Origin: Lepidurus packardi
Taxonomy: Eukaryota; Arthropoda; Branchiopoda; Notostraca; Triopsidae
Assembly: GCA_023053545.1 (NCBI GenBank)
Contig: JAKZAN010000005.1
Span: forward strand, 1,426,001 to 1,490,000
DNA length: 64,000 nucleotides
Reading direction: 5' to 3'
Numbering within the stretch: position 1 is the stretch's first letter; every line of letters starts with the position of its first letter. The notes beneath the pieces are model-generated. The model was not told the DNA's origin and ran no database searches. It saw only the letters and a list, made by a program, of their open reading frames with translations. The position numbers and the translations under genes are program-made. Positions 13,621-25,628 of this stretch are shown here, one piece after another.

Positions 13621-13886
13621 CCCAAATCCAGCACAGTTCGTAAAGCTTAACGGGTTGCGTTGTGCAGTGTTGCCATCTTTTTTTTTAAGGATTGCTCGCG
13701 AACCAAGCTTCTATTTGCAAAATTGGCCCCTAATAAAACCATTCGCTGTTTCCCAGGACAAGTGGCGTGGTGCCTTATGCTTTGCATTAGCGAATGGAAC
13801 CTCAAATAGAACGTTCCCATCGGCAAGCCCGTAAGTTAGACTAACTTTGAATAAGTTAGGTTTGCTTAAGTTTTTTTAGGTTATAG

Positions 13887-13902
13887 CAGCGTTTCTCAAA
13901 GT
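13887..13902 (+). repeat. hAT-like terminal sequence (isolated)
   Basis: CAGCGTTTCTCAAAGT resembles the CAGNGNTTCTCAAACT termini typical of hAT transposons. I found no matching inverted end or 8-bp duplication close by, so this is only a candidate remnant. Confidence 0.25.
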
Positions 13903-14277
13903 TTCTGGAGCGCTAAAGATTTTATGTTTTCTAATAGATAACAGAAAACAAGTCACATATCACACTCTTGTCAGACAGAACACTTCTTGTTAACATTTAT
14001 CTATAGCGGGTATACATGCATCGGTTACCGACAATAAGCTAAAAAGCCTACTTCGAGAATACATGTTTAAAAAAAAGCGATAGATGGCGCTAAAAGCCAC
14101 AGCGTTGCAGATAGTATCAACAAACACACGATTGAGTTTCCTACGCCTTCTCTTTCCCCCAGTGTTATGGATACTGTAGTATCCGCCCACTGCAACGCAA
14201 GAGACTATAACACTAGTCCAAATAGAAAACAGAAGACTTGAAACAAAAGCATTTTCGGCAATCAAACAGGATTCCTA

Positions 14278-15390
14278 ATGATGTCTGAAGAAACCCCTGA
14301 AGTGGGAAACAATGGCTCTGGTAGATTTGTTCTAAGCTTCAAGAATGAGCACAAGTTGAAAACTAAGTTTAAGTTCTACACTCTGTGTCTATAGATAACA
14401 ACCAAGATGACTTAATCTTAAATCAGCAAAGGCAGATTGAAAAGGAGGTGAAGCTACTATTAATTACTGAAGGAGAGGATTTATAGAAATTTCTTCTTAT
14501 TATTAACATTACTGTTAGATTAACGTTACGGAATAATACTTTAGATTGCAGAGTGCACCCCTCTTATAGGCGGGAAAGAAGCGATTGATGTTCTTATTGA
14601 AGAGTACGCAAATGATCCAGTATACCTTGGCAAGACCAAGCTCTTAGCACAGACCTACCACCTTCTGCGGCGTACACGACCAGATGGCAACTGTTTTTTC
14701 CGTGCTTTTGGGTACGCGTGCTTTGAGAAGCTCCTGGAAGAAAAAGACGACTACCCGCGTTTCCAAGAAGTAGCTGTGAAAAGCAAAGATGCTTTAGTAG
14801 CTCTGGGCTTTCCTCAGTTTACGGTCGAAGATTTCTATGATACGGTAATATACTTTTTGAACTCTACCCAACGACAAAGTATAGAAACGCTATTAATGTA
14901 TTTCTAACCCAGTTTATGGATACCGTCAATAAGATGGGCCAGGGTCTGACTCATGAAGAGCTGCTTACTGTGTTTCAAGATCAGGGCTTGTCGGATTATA
15001 TTGTTGTGTACCTTCGTTTGCTCACTTCAGGCCAGTTACAAAAGGAGCAAGAGTTCTATTCCAACTTTGTCGAAGGCGATCGCACTGTCAAGGAGTTCTG
15101 TCAACAGGTATTTTCTTTAAAAAAAAAGAAAAAAAGTAGCTGATTTCAATCTACCTTTGTACATTCTGGATCTCTTGTTTGGCCTATAGGAAGTCGAACC
15201 CATGTTCCGCGAAAGCGACCATATTCACGCCATAGCACTGAGTACAGCGCTGGGGGTTGGAGTTCGCATTCTTTACATGGACCGAGGCACTGATCACCAG
15301 GTTCCCGCTCACGACTTCCCCGAAGGTTTCAGCCCAAAGGTCCATTTGCTGTATCGACCTGGCCATTATGACATTTTGTACGTAAAGTGA
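14278..15390 (+). CDS. OTUB1: Otubain-type ubiquitin thioesterase
   Basis: Otubains are OTU-family cysteine proteases that cleave Lys48-linked ubiquitin and can also restrain E2 enzymes. Five exons (14278-14320, 14395-14447, 14554-14844, 14913-15107, 15190-15390) read in phase to 260 residues (human OTUB1 271). The catalytic Cys sits in RPDGNCFFRAFG and the catalytic His in RPGHYDILY at the C-terminus; conserved blocks YIVVYLRLLTSG, TVKEFCQQEVEPM, ESDHIHAIAL and YMDRG lie between in the family order. The N-terminus is short and acidic. Exon 3 uses the acceptor ending GCAGAG, because the AG two bases earlier would run into a stop. Two ATGs open the frame; the first is used here. OTUB1 rather than OTUB2 is inferred from length and the N-terminal region. 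Confidence 0.95.
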
Positions 15391-15463
15391 TCCTGTCGGT
15401 TTAGTGTAATGTGACCAGGGTTTTGGACTCGATTTTTGACGAGTTTCCCTTATTTGTTATCGA

Positions 15464-15469
15464 AATAAA
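15464..15469 (+). terminator. Poly(A) signal of the otubain gene
   Basis: AATAAA lies about 75 bases after the otubain stop codon, a usual distance for a short 3' UTR. Confidence 0.6.
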
Positions 15470-15671
15470 CTTTTTTCAGAACAAACGTAACTGTAATTGT
15501 TAACAAGAAACTGGTATTAACAGGTAGAAAATTAAACAAACAGGTGCTAAGCAACTGAAAAAATCCGGCCAGCAACACTTTAGGATCTCAAGACGTTAAG
15601 ATCATGGATCCATTGCAGAAATGCAGGGTTCAAAACAGTAATTTAGAACTAAAAGTCGTTTCTCTCCTTTT

Positions 15672-15974
15672 CTACCAGTAATAGTGTGAACGATAGCCAT
15701 AATAATGAGGTCGGTAGCCGTAATAACCGTAATAGCGAGGACGGTAACCATAGCGTCTGTATTTCCATTCCTCACCGTCCATGTCCGATGAAGACAGGCC
15801 ATCCATATCGTCATCTGAGCTTATGGGTGAGCCCGATACGCAAATAATGACTACTAAAAAGGCCAAAGCCAACTGTAACGAAAAAAGGTTTAAATTACAT
15901 ACCTCTTTTAATTCTTATCAAAAGAATTCTATTTAATTCTTATCGTGGTTTACCAAGAAGAGTTTGTAAGACAT
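15672..15974 (-). CDS. Small secreted YGYR-rich peptide precursor
   Basis: Two exons (15974-15954 and 15872-15672) join in phase to a 73-residue precursor. The first exon gives MSYKLFL and the second continues with a hydrophobic stretch LALAFLVVIICVSG, together a clear signal peptide. An acidic, Ser/Asp-rich segment (SSDDDMDGLSSSDMDGEEW) follows. The C-terminal third is basic and aromatic with repeated YGYR/YYGY units and ends in HYYW. Signal, acidic pro-segment and cationic Gly/Tyr-rich tail is the layout of several invertebrate antimicrobial peptides, and also of some cuticle and shell-matrix proteins, so the function is open. I do not recognise a named family. The frame is open upstream of the ATG to about 16289, but that part has no signal-like or domain character. 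Confidence 0.72.
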
Positions 15975-17690
15975 GATGAATCGGAATGAAGGTAGCTCTC
16001 CGGAAGCGGGAATAGTTCTGATGTGCTTTCTGTTGCCCAGCAGGGCTTTTTTATAGCAAAACTGAAGCCTTTGGTTCGTCTTGGAGGGGGAGGGGAGGTA
16101 CTTTTTAGCCGGGAAGACGTCGAGGAACATGATAAGGAAAAGAGCCCAAGGAGGTTTTGGGATACGAGCTTTTATGGTCTTCGTGAACATTCTACCTGCC
16201 TTGTCACTAAACCACCCTGGCAGATCTTTGCTTTTAGCCACCTTTTCCTCTTCTTTGGATTTAGATGTATTTGCCCGGTCTTTTTTCATTCTAACTGCTT
16301 GCTTTTTTCTCTTTGATCTGCTAATGGCTTCTTCATTGCTTATTATGCTAACCCTGTGCTACTATATCCTTTTTCCTGCTAATGCATGCGAAACTTATGA
16401 AAACACAATAAGTAAAAAGTAATAAGATACAAGGTAGTGGAACTAAAAAATCCGGAAATTCCCAAGCGAAACTCCCGTGTGCCTTATGTTTGTGAATATG
16501 TCTCTTTGTCCTTTCTTTACCTTTTCAAGGTTCATTTGTTGTGCTTTGGTGGTGAAACACCCGACGTCATTTAATGACCGAAAGAACTTGCTAGAAAAGC
16601 CAACCTTGGCTCGTTACACACTTGAACTTGACAGAGCCAAAAACAACCAGTTCAGGATGACTGGCACTTCTTCGATGACTTGCAGCACTTTTTATTGCAA
16701 ACGACACGAGCGAAAACGTAGAAGCCTCTTCATCGCTCCCCGGAAAGTTCTTCGAAACACACAAAAAATAAATAAAAGACTCTTTTCTAATTGTGTGACA
16801 TTTGTTTTCATATGGTAAAACCTAAAATATGGACGAAAATCTTAGATTACATACAAACTGTTATTGATACTACATTTTATATTACTTTTATATTACATAA
16901 AAACTAAACCTCGGAAAACGTCCGCTACTGAAAAAAGGTAACGTCATAACATAAATACACAATATTTTTTTTAGAAGCTATGGGGAAGAATCGCGGAACG
17001 GTGAGGAGGAAAGTTTACCAGCCACTTAACGTGACGTATTCCCGGAAATTTCGAGGGACTCCACTTCGGAGGCCTGACAGTTAAGGATCGTTTATGGAAA
17101 CGCCCACGCAACTCAAACCTGAATGCCCACGCGTCAGCTTTACTTCAGCTCAAAAGTTTTTCAAGTGCTTGCTTTTTACAGCCGAATTCACGATCTACCA
17201 ACCTAGATTAGACGCTGGATACCGAGCGAAATCCAGAACTAAAAACGAACAAAACACATTAATTGCTAAATAATTGTAGCGGGAACTCTTAACTATTATT
17301 CGGGGGCGGATCAGGAACAATTTGCCTTCAATAGGAGCAAGTCTGTTTCGAAAATATTGGGAAGATTTTGCACCCGACCCGCAAAATTGGTTTTCGAGCA
17401 ATTGGTTGTAATCAATTAAATACGGGAATACGAGTAAATACGGGAAATGCAACGCCCCACTTGTGTTGCTACAATCATCCTATAAAATTAATTTTAACGT
17501 AATTGACTGTAGTCAGTTCGATGAAACAAGTCTGGGAAAATACAATGAAGTTCCTGGTAGTTGCTAGTAAAGCCAGTTGTAAATTGCCACTCAAGCTGAA
17601 TCGTGCCAGTTTTTTTCTTCTTTAGCTAATTCAGGACCCAGCGAATTAATCTTCATTCATTTTAAGTCGGCTATTGTGAACGCCGCAAAC
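15975..17690. other. Intergenic sequence with a doubtful Lys-rich frame
   Basis: A minus-strand frame running from about 16289 to 15975 is Lys-rich at its start and lies in phase with the first exon of the secreted peptide gene. It could be an upstream coding extension, but it would bury the signal peptide, so it is treated as 5' UTR or chance. Plus-strand frames on the same DNA lack domains. The rest (16450-17690) shows nothing recognisable. Confidence 0.4.
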
Positions 17691-19941
17691 ATGCGAAGTA
17701 AGTTCATATGATTTAACTGCTATTCACTTTTAAACCGAGTGAAATGAAACTGAAACACGGTTGCCAAACCGCAATAGGCGGAAGCCTACACGGGTTACCA
17801 AAAAAATTCCCAAAGTTAACAAACGAAAGGCCTGGTTAAGCCTGAATTTCTTTACATGACATTCGTTTATTGGCTTCTTTTCTCGCTTACAGGTTTCATA
17901 CCAACGAGCATGGCTCGTCCGGTTGGACGAACATTTGCATTGACTCTAGCTATGGGTATGCTGTTTGGCTTTACGTTAGCCTATTTATTCCATAAAATGC
18001 CGGTCACAGCGTCCCCGTCTTCCTTAGCTACCTATTTCTTCGCAGATACGTGAGTGTTTGGCTCATTTGGACCTTTATCACACTGCTAAGGAAAGGAAAC
18101 TTATGTGAAAGGCTAATCTTGGAGAGGATTTTCGTTTGTTTGCAGGAAGTCGGGATGTACGGGAGATGATGCACATCATGACGGACACGAAGGTGCACTT
18201 GATCATGAGACATCAGAGGCTTTAGCCGGTCCGAAAGGAGATATGACTTTCCATGGAGCAGGCGAAGTTGACCATCAAGGTAGACATTTTAATTGGACCC
18301 ATTTCACTTTGCTTCCTTTATTGGATTCGTTGAAACGATGAAAGTGTTTGGCGACTTGGCGTTAAATTTGAGGGATTTGAAATGCTTGAACCGCTAAACG
18401 GATGCAGCGATTGAGTGTTCTAAGGTAATGAATGGGGTGTTCTTTCTAATAGGAGCGGATTCGATAGCGAGGGAATTGTATCAGCAACAGCGAGTTTTGT
18501 GTTGGGTCATGACAGGACCAGCAAACCACGAGAAGAAAGCCAGACATGTACAGAAAACATGGGGGAAACGCTGTAACGTGTTGGTGTTTATGAGCTCCGT
18601 TAATGGTAGCTGTTTTTGTGCTAGTTTATTTTATTTTTTTAATCTTGGACAGTTTCACTCCTCTTCGCCAGATCCAAATTTGCCGACTGTTCGGTTAAAT
18701 GTGGGCGAGGGTCGACAGAATTTGTGGGGAAAGACCCGCGAAGCATTCAAGTACGTGTGGGATAGGTATCGAGATGAAGTAGACTGGTTTATGAAAGCCG
18801 ATGACGATACGTATGTTGTCTTACTCTAAGAAATAGCGTTTCCCAGTCAACAGCTGAGTGGTTTTAGGTATGTCGTGCTAGAAAACTTGCGGTATTACTT
18901 GTCCGCCTATAATACGTCGGATCCCTTGTACTTTGGGCATCGGTTTAAGAAGTTTGTCGAACAAGGGTACATGAGTGGGGGACCTGGCTATGTTCTCAGC
19001 AAAGAAGCCCTGCGACGCTTTGTAGAGCGAGCGATACCCGATAACAAATTGTGCAGACAAGACCCTGGAGGCGCAGAAGACCTCGAAATGGGTGAAAAAA
19101 CAAAATAAACCCTTTTTCTTTGCGTAATTTGCTTGTGATTTCAATCCCCTTTTGAGTAATTTGCGTTTCATTCATTATAAAAGTTGAAATTCTATATTTT
19201 GGGCATGTTTAGGTAAGTGTTTACAAAGCGTGGGCGTGCGACCCATGGATACTAGGGATGCTCATGGTCAGGGGCGGTTTTTCCCTTCGATACTGGAAAA
19301 GCATATTGTCATGGGTCCCGTCACTCGCGACTTTTGGTTGTGGAATTTCATTTATTACCCCATCAAAGAGGTAAAGATCCTTTGAACGGGACTTTGTAAA
19401 GTGACAACTAACGTGACTTGCTAATAGGGCATATTTTCTGTCTCTTTTTTCACGCATTTTGGGGGATTTAGGGTATGCAATGCTGCTCGGATACGGCAAT
19501 TTCATTCCATTACGTGTCTCCTAATCAGATGTACGTCCTGGAGTACCTTCTCTACCATTTGAGACCGTATGGCATTGGTAGCAGTATTAAAGTGAGTGGA
19601 ATTTGCAGACGCAAAGGGTCTTTTGAAAAAGATTAAGGATCTGTTTTGTGTAGGGAACTCCGGCCCCGCCGCCTGATTGGGATAATCGTGCTACGCCGTG
19701 GATTGGCCCTACGGAGGAAGATGAGAAGAGGAAGAAAATAGCTGAAGCGAAGCAGCAAGCTGAAGATGAAAGGATTAACAAACTAGTTGAAGAGGCGAAA
19801 AATGTGGATAAACAGAAGTCAATTGATACCCATAAGCAACGAGAACACGCGGCTGCGAAGAAGCGGAACGAAGCTGAAGCTGCTGAGCAGAGGCAACGGG
19901 CAGAAATACCAGCTGCAGCTTCTAAGCCAACGTCCGTTTAA
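17691..19941 (+). CDS. C1GALT1: Core 1 beta-1,3-galactosyltransferase (glycoprotein-N-acetylgalactosamine 3-beta-galactosyltransferase)
   Basis: This Golgi enzyme adds galactose to GalNAc-Ser/Thr to make the core 1 O-glycan (T antigen). Nine exons read in phase: 17691-17697, 17893-18049, 18146-18279, 18453-18598, 18653-18810, 18868-19091, 19213-19370, 19472-19591, 19654-19941, about 463 residues. A type II membrane anchor ([20 protein letters not shown]) follows a short cytosolic tail. The His/Asp-rich stem is unusual. The GT31 catalytic domain has [10 protein letters not shown], the metal-binding [29 protein letters not shown], and the Cys-Cys block [13 protein letters not shown]. The first 7-base exon is inferred because it splices in phase; the alternative start is the ATG at 17910. 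The exon 4 donor (TCC|GTTAAT) is needed to keep frame. The C-terminus has an extra charged, Ala/Glu/Lys-rich coiled-coil-like tail of about 80 residues absent from human C1GALT1 (363 residues). Confidence 0.93.
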
Positions 19942-21168
19942 TAAGCGTGTGACATAGTACATAAGTTGTTGAGGTGTGCAAGTTTGGTGTTGCCATTTAT
20001 TGAGGTGCAGTTTGAAATATTCTATATTGTGTCTATCGCTCAAGCCAAAAAAATCAGTCTATAACAGAGATGTCAACGCGAACTCTAGTCATATGGGGTT
20101 CCTCTTAGTCATATTATGGAGCTTCCGCACAACAGAAAAGATGTATCTTTTAACCGGGGCTAAGAAAATTTACAGAAAAAAGTCAACGGATTCGGAAAAC
20201 TCCTGGGCACGAGAACAATGACTGGAACACATTTTTTTTTTACCAGAAAAGCAAAGGGAACATGAATTAAGCAACTGGATTGCCCTTAAACTCAAAGAGA
20301 ACATGCCAACTGCTCTCCGTGAGAAATATATTCCTTTTTACGGCCATAGATACCGACCCTCGCAAGTTCATTGAATTTCCTTAAATCGAACCTACTACAC
20401 ACCAAAAATTAACACAGGAAAGATACCTTGAAAGAAAGAAAGAAAGAGAAAAGATATCTTCAAATATATCTTTTTAAGATTTCTTAAACTATGCGCTGCA
20501 AACGGAAAAGTTTGAGAACCCCCTGAGTTAGACCCTTCTTACTTTCCCTTCCATTCTCAGGCGAACATAGGGAGGATGTTCCTTACATAGGTTAACATTT
20601 TCCCTTTACCCTCATTATGGTGTGCGGACCTCTAGTGAGAGAATTTAGACATAGGTGTATATTTGCCTGCAGCATTATCAGGATATAGGATCTGTCACCA
20701 GTGACATCTTTTGACGGAAAATTGTCAACTACTTGAAGTATACCGTGGCCTCATAAACGCGAACACAGCGTCTTGGATCACCCAGCAATACGTGGTGCAC
20801 CGATGCTACGTCACAGGGCCACGCGAGCGAGGTGGACCAATGTCTACAATGCCCCGTTTCAATGGTACGAATCTTACTTTCTTAATGTCTCAGTTACTCT
20901 TTCGCATATAATAAAAACACTATCAGTAGAAACTAGATCTTTTACTCCTTTTTAAGGTAAAGTTGTTTTCTTGGTGGCTTTTGCTTTTTAGATTCCAACC
21001 GTTTGAGGCGGTAAGACGAAAACGTTCTTAAATAGTTTTGTTTAATACTTTTGTGACTTAGTTCTCCCATATGCAGTTGGGCACATTTACAAATATATAT
21101 ATTATCACACAGGTAAAATAACAATATAGCGAAAAAAAGCATTTAGAAATCAAATCTGCAACACAATT
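19942..21168. other. Intergenic region between convergent C1GALT1 and FBXW5
   Basis: No gene is recognised. A short GAAA microsatellite lies at about 20428-20455. A minus-strand hAT-like end (TTTGAGAACCCCCTG, about 20510-20524) is a possible transposon remnant. Both flanking genes end towards this stretch, so it holds their 3' UTRs. Confidence 0.5.
20428..20455. repeat. GAAA microsatellite
   Basis: Several tandem GAAA units interrupted near the end by GAGAAAAG. Confidence 0.7.
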
Positions 21169-23952
21169 TTAAGGCAACTTGCTCGATTGCCTGCGTCCTT
21201 TCTTATCCAATCCACGAAACTCTGTCCCAGGTAGGAATTGATCTTTCGGTACTCCTAACTCGTGCAATTTCCTAGCTTTATTCCTCGACCTCCATACCTT
21301 CAGAGTGTAATCATCCGAAGCCGTAATTAAAACTTCCGGATCCTTCGGATGGAACGCAACCGAGTTGACGACGTCTGCATGGGGCAAGCGAACTAACGGC
21401 ACGCCCCAATACCGATGCCACACCCAGCCATGTCGATCTTCGGCGCCACTCGCCACCAATTCCTTCCCAACATCCAAAAAGATGAAAAAGCACTCTTCAT
21501 TGGGCGTAAACGCCTTATGCGACCTATGCATGGCTCCTACTTCCTTCATCGTTAGCATGTCAATGACGTGGATATCAATTTCCTGGGCAATCGGCGGAGG
21601 CAGCAAGGGATTGTCAATTAAATAGCCACGGGGCCACGGACGGACGTTCACATAGAGGAACCTATGATCCGGGGACAAGGCCATTCCTATGATATGACCG
21701 TGTAGATCGATTATGTGGTCCACCGGATCGAAGAAATGGGCCACCGACTCCTGATTGGACCAATCTGGTTCCAAAAGAGCTTCATTAGCCGCCTCACCTT
21801 CGCGTTCGCGCACCTGCTGGCGTCTTTCAGCTAAACTAGGACCTCGGGCGATCCGGCGACTGAACGCAAAGGGCGCCACGCGCTTTATACCCACTTGATG
21901 TGGCGTATAGGTTTTGGTGCTCATGGTGAAGATCAAGTACTTCTCGCGCGAGTCTAACCACTCCAAATCATCATCGCTTTCACGGTCGGCGCTTGAACCC
22001 CTCTCGCCTTCCCCTTCGCTGGTGCCGCTGTCTTCCTCACCAGACTCGGAGCTTTCCGAACTGCCTGCTTCCGTGGGTGTGCGGCCGGCTCGGTAGTCGG
22101 GATTGTACCCGGACGGACCGGATCCAAAGCTTCGTACCAAAGACTCTTCCCGTTCGTCCCAGCCAGACGGTCCGGAAGGTCGCTTCAACTCCCTATGCGA
22201 GACTGGATTGCCTGATCCTTCATAATCTTGCCCGATTGCCTGATCCTTGGAACTCGCGCCGTCTAGGCCAGGATCCTCCCGCTTTTCAGTGAAAGGCCCG
22301 ATGCAGTTGGCTACTATCACGCTCCTTACGGAGGACGCGCTCCGGTTGTAAAACTTGAACATTCGATTCATAACCGACGTGAACTCGGACTCGGCTTCTT
22401 GCGAGGCTTTGTTCAGCCAGATTGTAGAGCGAGAGACCAGATGAGCTAACCACTGCAGTTCTCCCGAGAGCAGGTACTGGTCGTTGTACCAAGAACCGAA
22501 GAAATCGTAAGGCTTGTTAACCACCCGGCATTGGAGTTCGAATTCGTTACGGACACTAAACACGGCGATTTCGCCAGTGTTGGAGTGACTGCCGAAATGG
22601 ACGCCAGAGACGAGCAGCAAAGTGTCCGACTCGTTGAACTGGGAATATTGGGTGTACTTCCACGAAAAGGCTTTCATGTCGTGGTAGAATTTAATGCGTG
22701 ATGGATAACCTGCGTCCCAAACCTTAATCCAGGAGAGAAAACTTTTAAATACATCTGTTAAATAAATTAGAAAACAGAGATATAGAACTATATAAATATA
22801 GATATATAATTAATAAATAAAAACAGAAATTTAAATAAATAAAATATGCAAATAAAAAAATACTGATATATAAATACGTTTAGATAAATTAGTTAATAAA
22901 AATAAACAAATACTTAAATAAATAAGTTTTAGAATTCAATATAAATTATAGAAAAGCAGACAAAATTTATAGAAATAAAACACCAGCAGGAATTAATCAA
23001 AATTTAATTAGTAGGAAATTCGGCTGTGTAGGAGAAATGAAAAGAATATCAAAGAATGTTAGGTACATAAGACTGTCAATAGAAACGAACAGAAATTAAG
23101 TATACAAAATGTACAACAGGTTCTCCGGTTTGAATACCCGGAGGTAAAGTGACACCTGTGTCATGTTGTTGCCACACATTCTCCGGAAAAAGAGTAACAA
23201 ACGGGTGTCACTCGGGCTGCAAATTGGTAGTTGGATTGGAAATGAATTAGGTTAGGTTAGCGATTCTCATCAACTTGAGAATCGTTAAAACTTTCTTTCA
23301 TTTCATTGGCTGAAAAAAATGCAGTGTTCAAAAGTTGACACACTAGTGTTACGTTTTGACGGCGGGATATATTACACTCGTTTGTTACTACATCCGGAGA
23401 ACGTGTTGAGCATTTCGGTGGTGAACTCACCAAAATGTAGCCATCTTTTGAGCAAGTAGCAAACAATTTCCCATTATGTGAAAAACTGACGTGCAGGACT
23501 TGATGTGTGTGGCCTTTTAAGAATTCCGTTTCAATAACGGGTGTGTGCTGCCAGAGATGGATATATTCTTTAAACCAGGAGTTCTGTCCTAAATAAACGA
23601 AGACAGTCTATGAGTTAATGTTGGTAAAGACAAAGTTGAAAGAAAATACAACCTGGAGGCAGATCAAGTTTTGGGTCAATATAAAAATCCCTTATGAACA
23701 GTTCTTTCCATAGCAGTTCATCGTACGCGATGCGTCGCCACAGTGAGCAAACCCCAGCCGCAAGAATAAGATCCTATTAATAGTCAATCATATAAGAGTT
23801 TTTTTGTAACTAAAGGTATATTAAGACTAAAGAGTTTTCACTTGTGGAGATAAGTTTCTGAATATATGGAAAATCACAGGGTCTGGGGCGTACATCCAAA
23901 CACTTCCTAGATAGTCTTCTTCAGTTTCCTTTTCCTCAGACTCTGACATCAT
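21169..23952 (-). CDS. FBXW5: F-box/WD repeat-containing protein 5
   Basis: FBXW5 is a substrate receptor of cullin-RING ubiquitin ligases, through an F-box to SKP1/CUL1 and WD-type contacts to DDB1/CUL4. Four exons on the minus strand read in phase: 23952-23842, 23773-23653, 23588-23431, 22722-21169, giving 647 residues (human 566). An F-box region spans about residues 20-65 (PDPVIFHIFRNLSPQ... LILAAGVCSLWRRIAYDELLW). WD repeats follow (HVSFSHNGKLFATCSKDGYI, then WDAG), and the conserved C-terminal repeats include HIIGMALSPDHRFLYVNVRPW, NEECFFIFLDVGKELVASGAEDRHG split over two strands, and ADVVNSVAFHPKDPEVLITASDD. The extra length is a low-complexity Ser/Glu/Gly-rich insert (about residues 270-400). 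The coding start is the first of two adjacent ATGs behind a TTTTGCAG acceptor, so an upstream UTR exon is likely but not found. Confidence 0.95.
22723..23430 (-). other. Large AT-rich intron of FBXW5
   Basis: The 708-base intron is much longer than its neighbours (60-80 bases) and is strongly AT-rich between 22740 and 23010, with TAAATAAATA runs. No exon or mobile element can be recognised in it, though insertion of one is a natural explanation for the length. Confidence 0.7.
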
Positions 23953-24832
23953 TTCAAATTCGAGGAAGTTCTGCAAAAGATAACAAGAAAAGGGATACTA
24001 ATATAACGAATGGCTCATTCAGTGCTGTAGACACTATGGTATTTATACTATGGTTTCCACAACACTGCGGGAAATAGATCCCGTAGGAGACTCAACATCC
24101 GTTTCTGGATACTATCCATCCCGCTGCAGCTTTTAGCGCCACCTATTTGTAAAGACAGTAGTTGTGAGAGCGGTATTTTAGATCAAGGCTTGTATGTATG
24201 TAATACGCTTTGCAACAATTGAAGCACTGAGATTTTCACGTAACTTGGATCTTTTGCTTCGACAAGGCGGTAAGAAAATAGTAAATTATTTGTTTAAGAG
24301 CCACTACAGATCTCTCCAGTCCAGAAACCCACATTTTTAAGAGTTCGCGGTCTTGTTAGAAACCAATGCAGCGTTTCATCCTGTTAGCCTCCGGTTGTGC
24401 TGCGAATTGCCATTGAACCTGTGGAGTTTGTTTGAGGTTGTAATCAAAATGTATACACGTGTATACACAAAGTGCGGTTTACTAAGGCACAAGTAGATTT
24501 TAGATACATTAGGATACCAATAACGTTGCTGATAGTCGATTCAATGCTTAGATGGAATTGTGATGATTCTTGCACGTTGTGAAGTGAAGGGCTGCAAACG
24601 AAGACTTGGATACGACTTTTGCTACAAGTAGGAACCCATCCGATCAAGATGTTTTAGCCTTACCAAATGACATTAACCATAGGTCCAAGTTAGCTTGCCG
24701 CACCATTTTCCCGTTCTTATCGTAAAAGCTTCCATGCAATACCTTGTGTAACATGATTCTTCTTGCTTTTTGTTTCTTTGCTATTTTGAGTGCCAAGTAT
24801 CTCTCGCAGTGCCTGGGATGGTGAAGCGTGTC
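23953..24832. other. Intergenic sequence upstream of FBXW5
   Basis: No gene recognised. This holds the FBXW5 promoter and any 5' UTR exon, then sequence leading up to the Harbinger-like element. Confidence 0.4.
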
Positions 24833-25346
24833 TGATAGCGATTTTCATTGGCCACTCTGAGAGTGTCACTCTACTCTGGGAAAGCGTACTCCGAAACTGC
24901 AGATTCGCCGTGAGATCTCGGATTCGCTACTCCCAGTGGAGGGAACTGGTAATTTTAGGAGTAAACCGCAGTCATACTTGTTTATGCTTTTTGCCCGCGC
25001 AATTTACGTTTTTTTTAGAAGTTTTTACTGAAATAAATGGCGGTTTTTCAGGAATTTATACGTACTAGTGAAGGTGGTTTAGCAATGATAGGAAGCGATT
25101 TTCTTTGCTCAGTGCTAGCGGAAGGTATTCTATATTCGGTATTCTGTTTTGCAAATATCCTCTTATTGATTCGGAAATATGTTAGGAGAAATCAAAGTGC
25201 AGGCTGTGTCACGAAAATGCCCTGAAGAACAAGGAATCATTGAACGAGAAGAAAAAGCCACAGCCGAAGTATTGACTAAAAAACCGGCGGCATGCGAGTG
25301 GTCGGAAAGCGAGACGAAATTTGTATTGGATAAGTACAATCAATAT

Positions 25347-25628
25347 TGTAATGGTTAAATTATATGTATATTAGTATTTCTAAGGCTCACTAGGTGGCGT
25401 GAGATGTGTGTTGCGAAAAGAGTTGCTGAAGAGAGTGGGTAGCGAGTCGGGGTATGTAGCGGTAGTCAGGAGAAGTAGAGTTAAGGCGGTGATTTTTTGA
25501 TTGTTGGAGTTTTGTGATTTAAAGTGATTTATGTTGATAATACAGTGGAATTAAATGAACCCAGCTCATTTCCAGGGGTTTTCCTTTCGGACATTTATAA
25601 TTATCCAAATTACAACTTTCCCCTCACA
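25347..25628 (+). repeat. Left LTR of the Gypsy element
   Basis: 282 bases, TG...CA ends, essentially identical to the right LTR at 31336-31617. Confidence 0.95.

Larger units (their letters stand above)
12652..14277. other. Intergenic region between DLST and the otubain gene
   Basis: No gene is recognised. The stretch includes an AT-rich block (12990-13080), overlapping GC-rich hairpins (13308-13341), an inverted copy of a dispersed repeat also found at 33.3-33.6 kb, and a sequence at 13887-13902 resembling the end of a hAT transposon. DLST and otubain are transcribed away from each other, so promoters of both should lie here, but no clear core promoter element stands out. Confidence 0.5.

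Noticed and set aside
15975-16289. Lys-rich minus-strand frame continuous with the first exon of the secreted peptide
   Set aside because: It would place the signal peptide deep inside the protein; composition beyond the first 30 residues is not protein-like. Kept only as a note.
18606-18652. A 47-base C1GALT1 intron with donor AATG|GTAGCT
   Set aside because: It breaks the reading frame; the 54-base intron starting at 18599 keeps frame and matches the family alignment.
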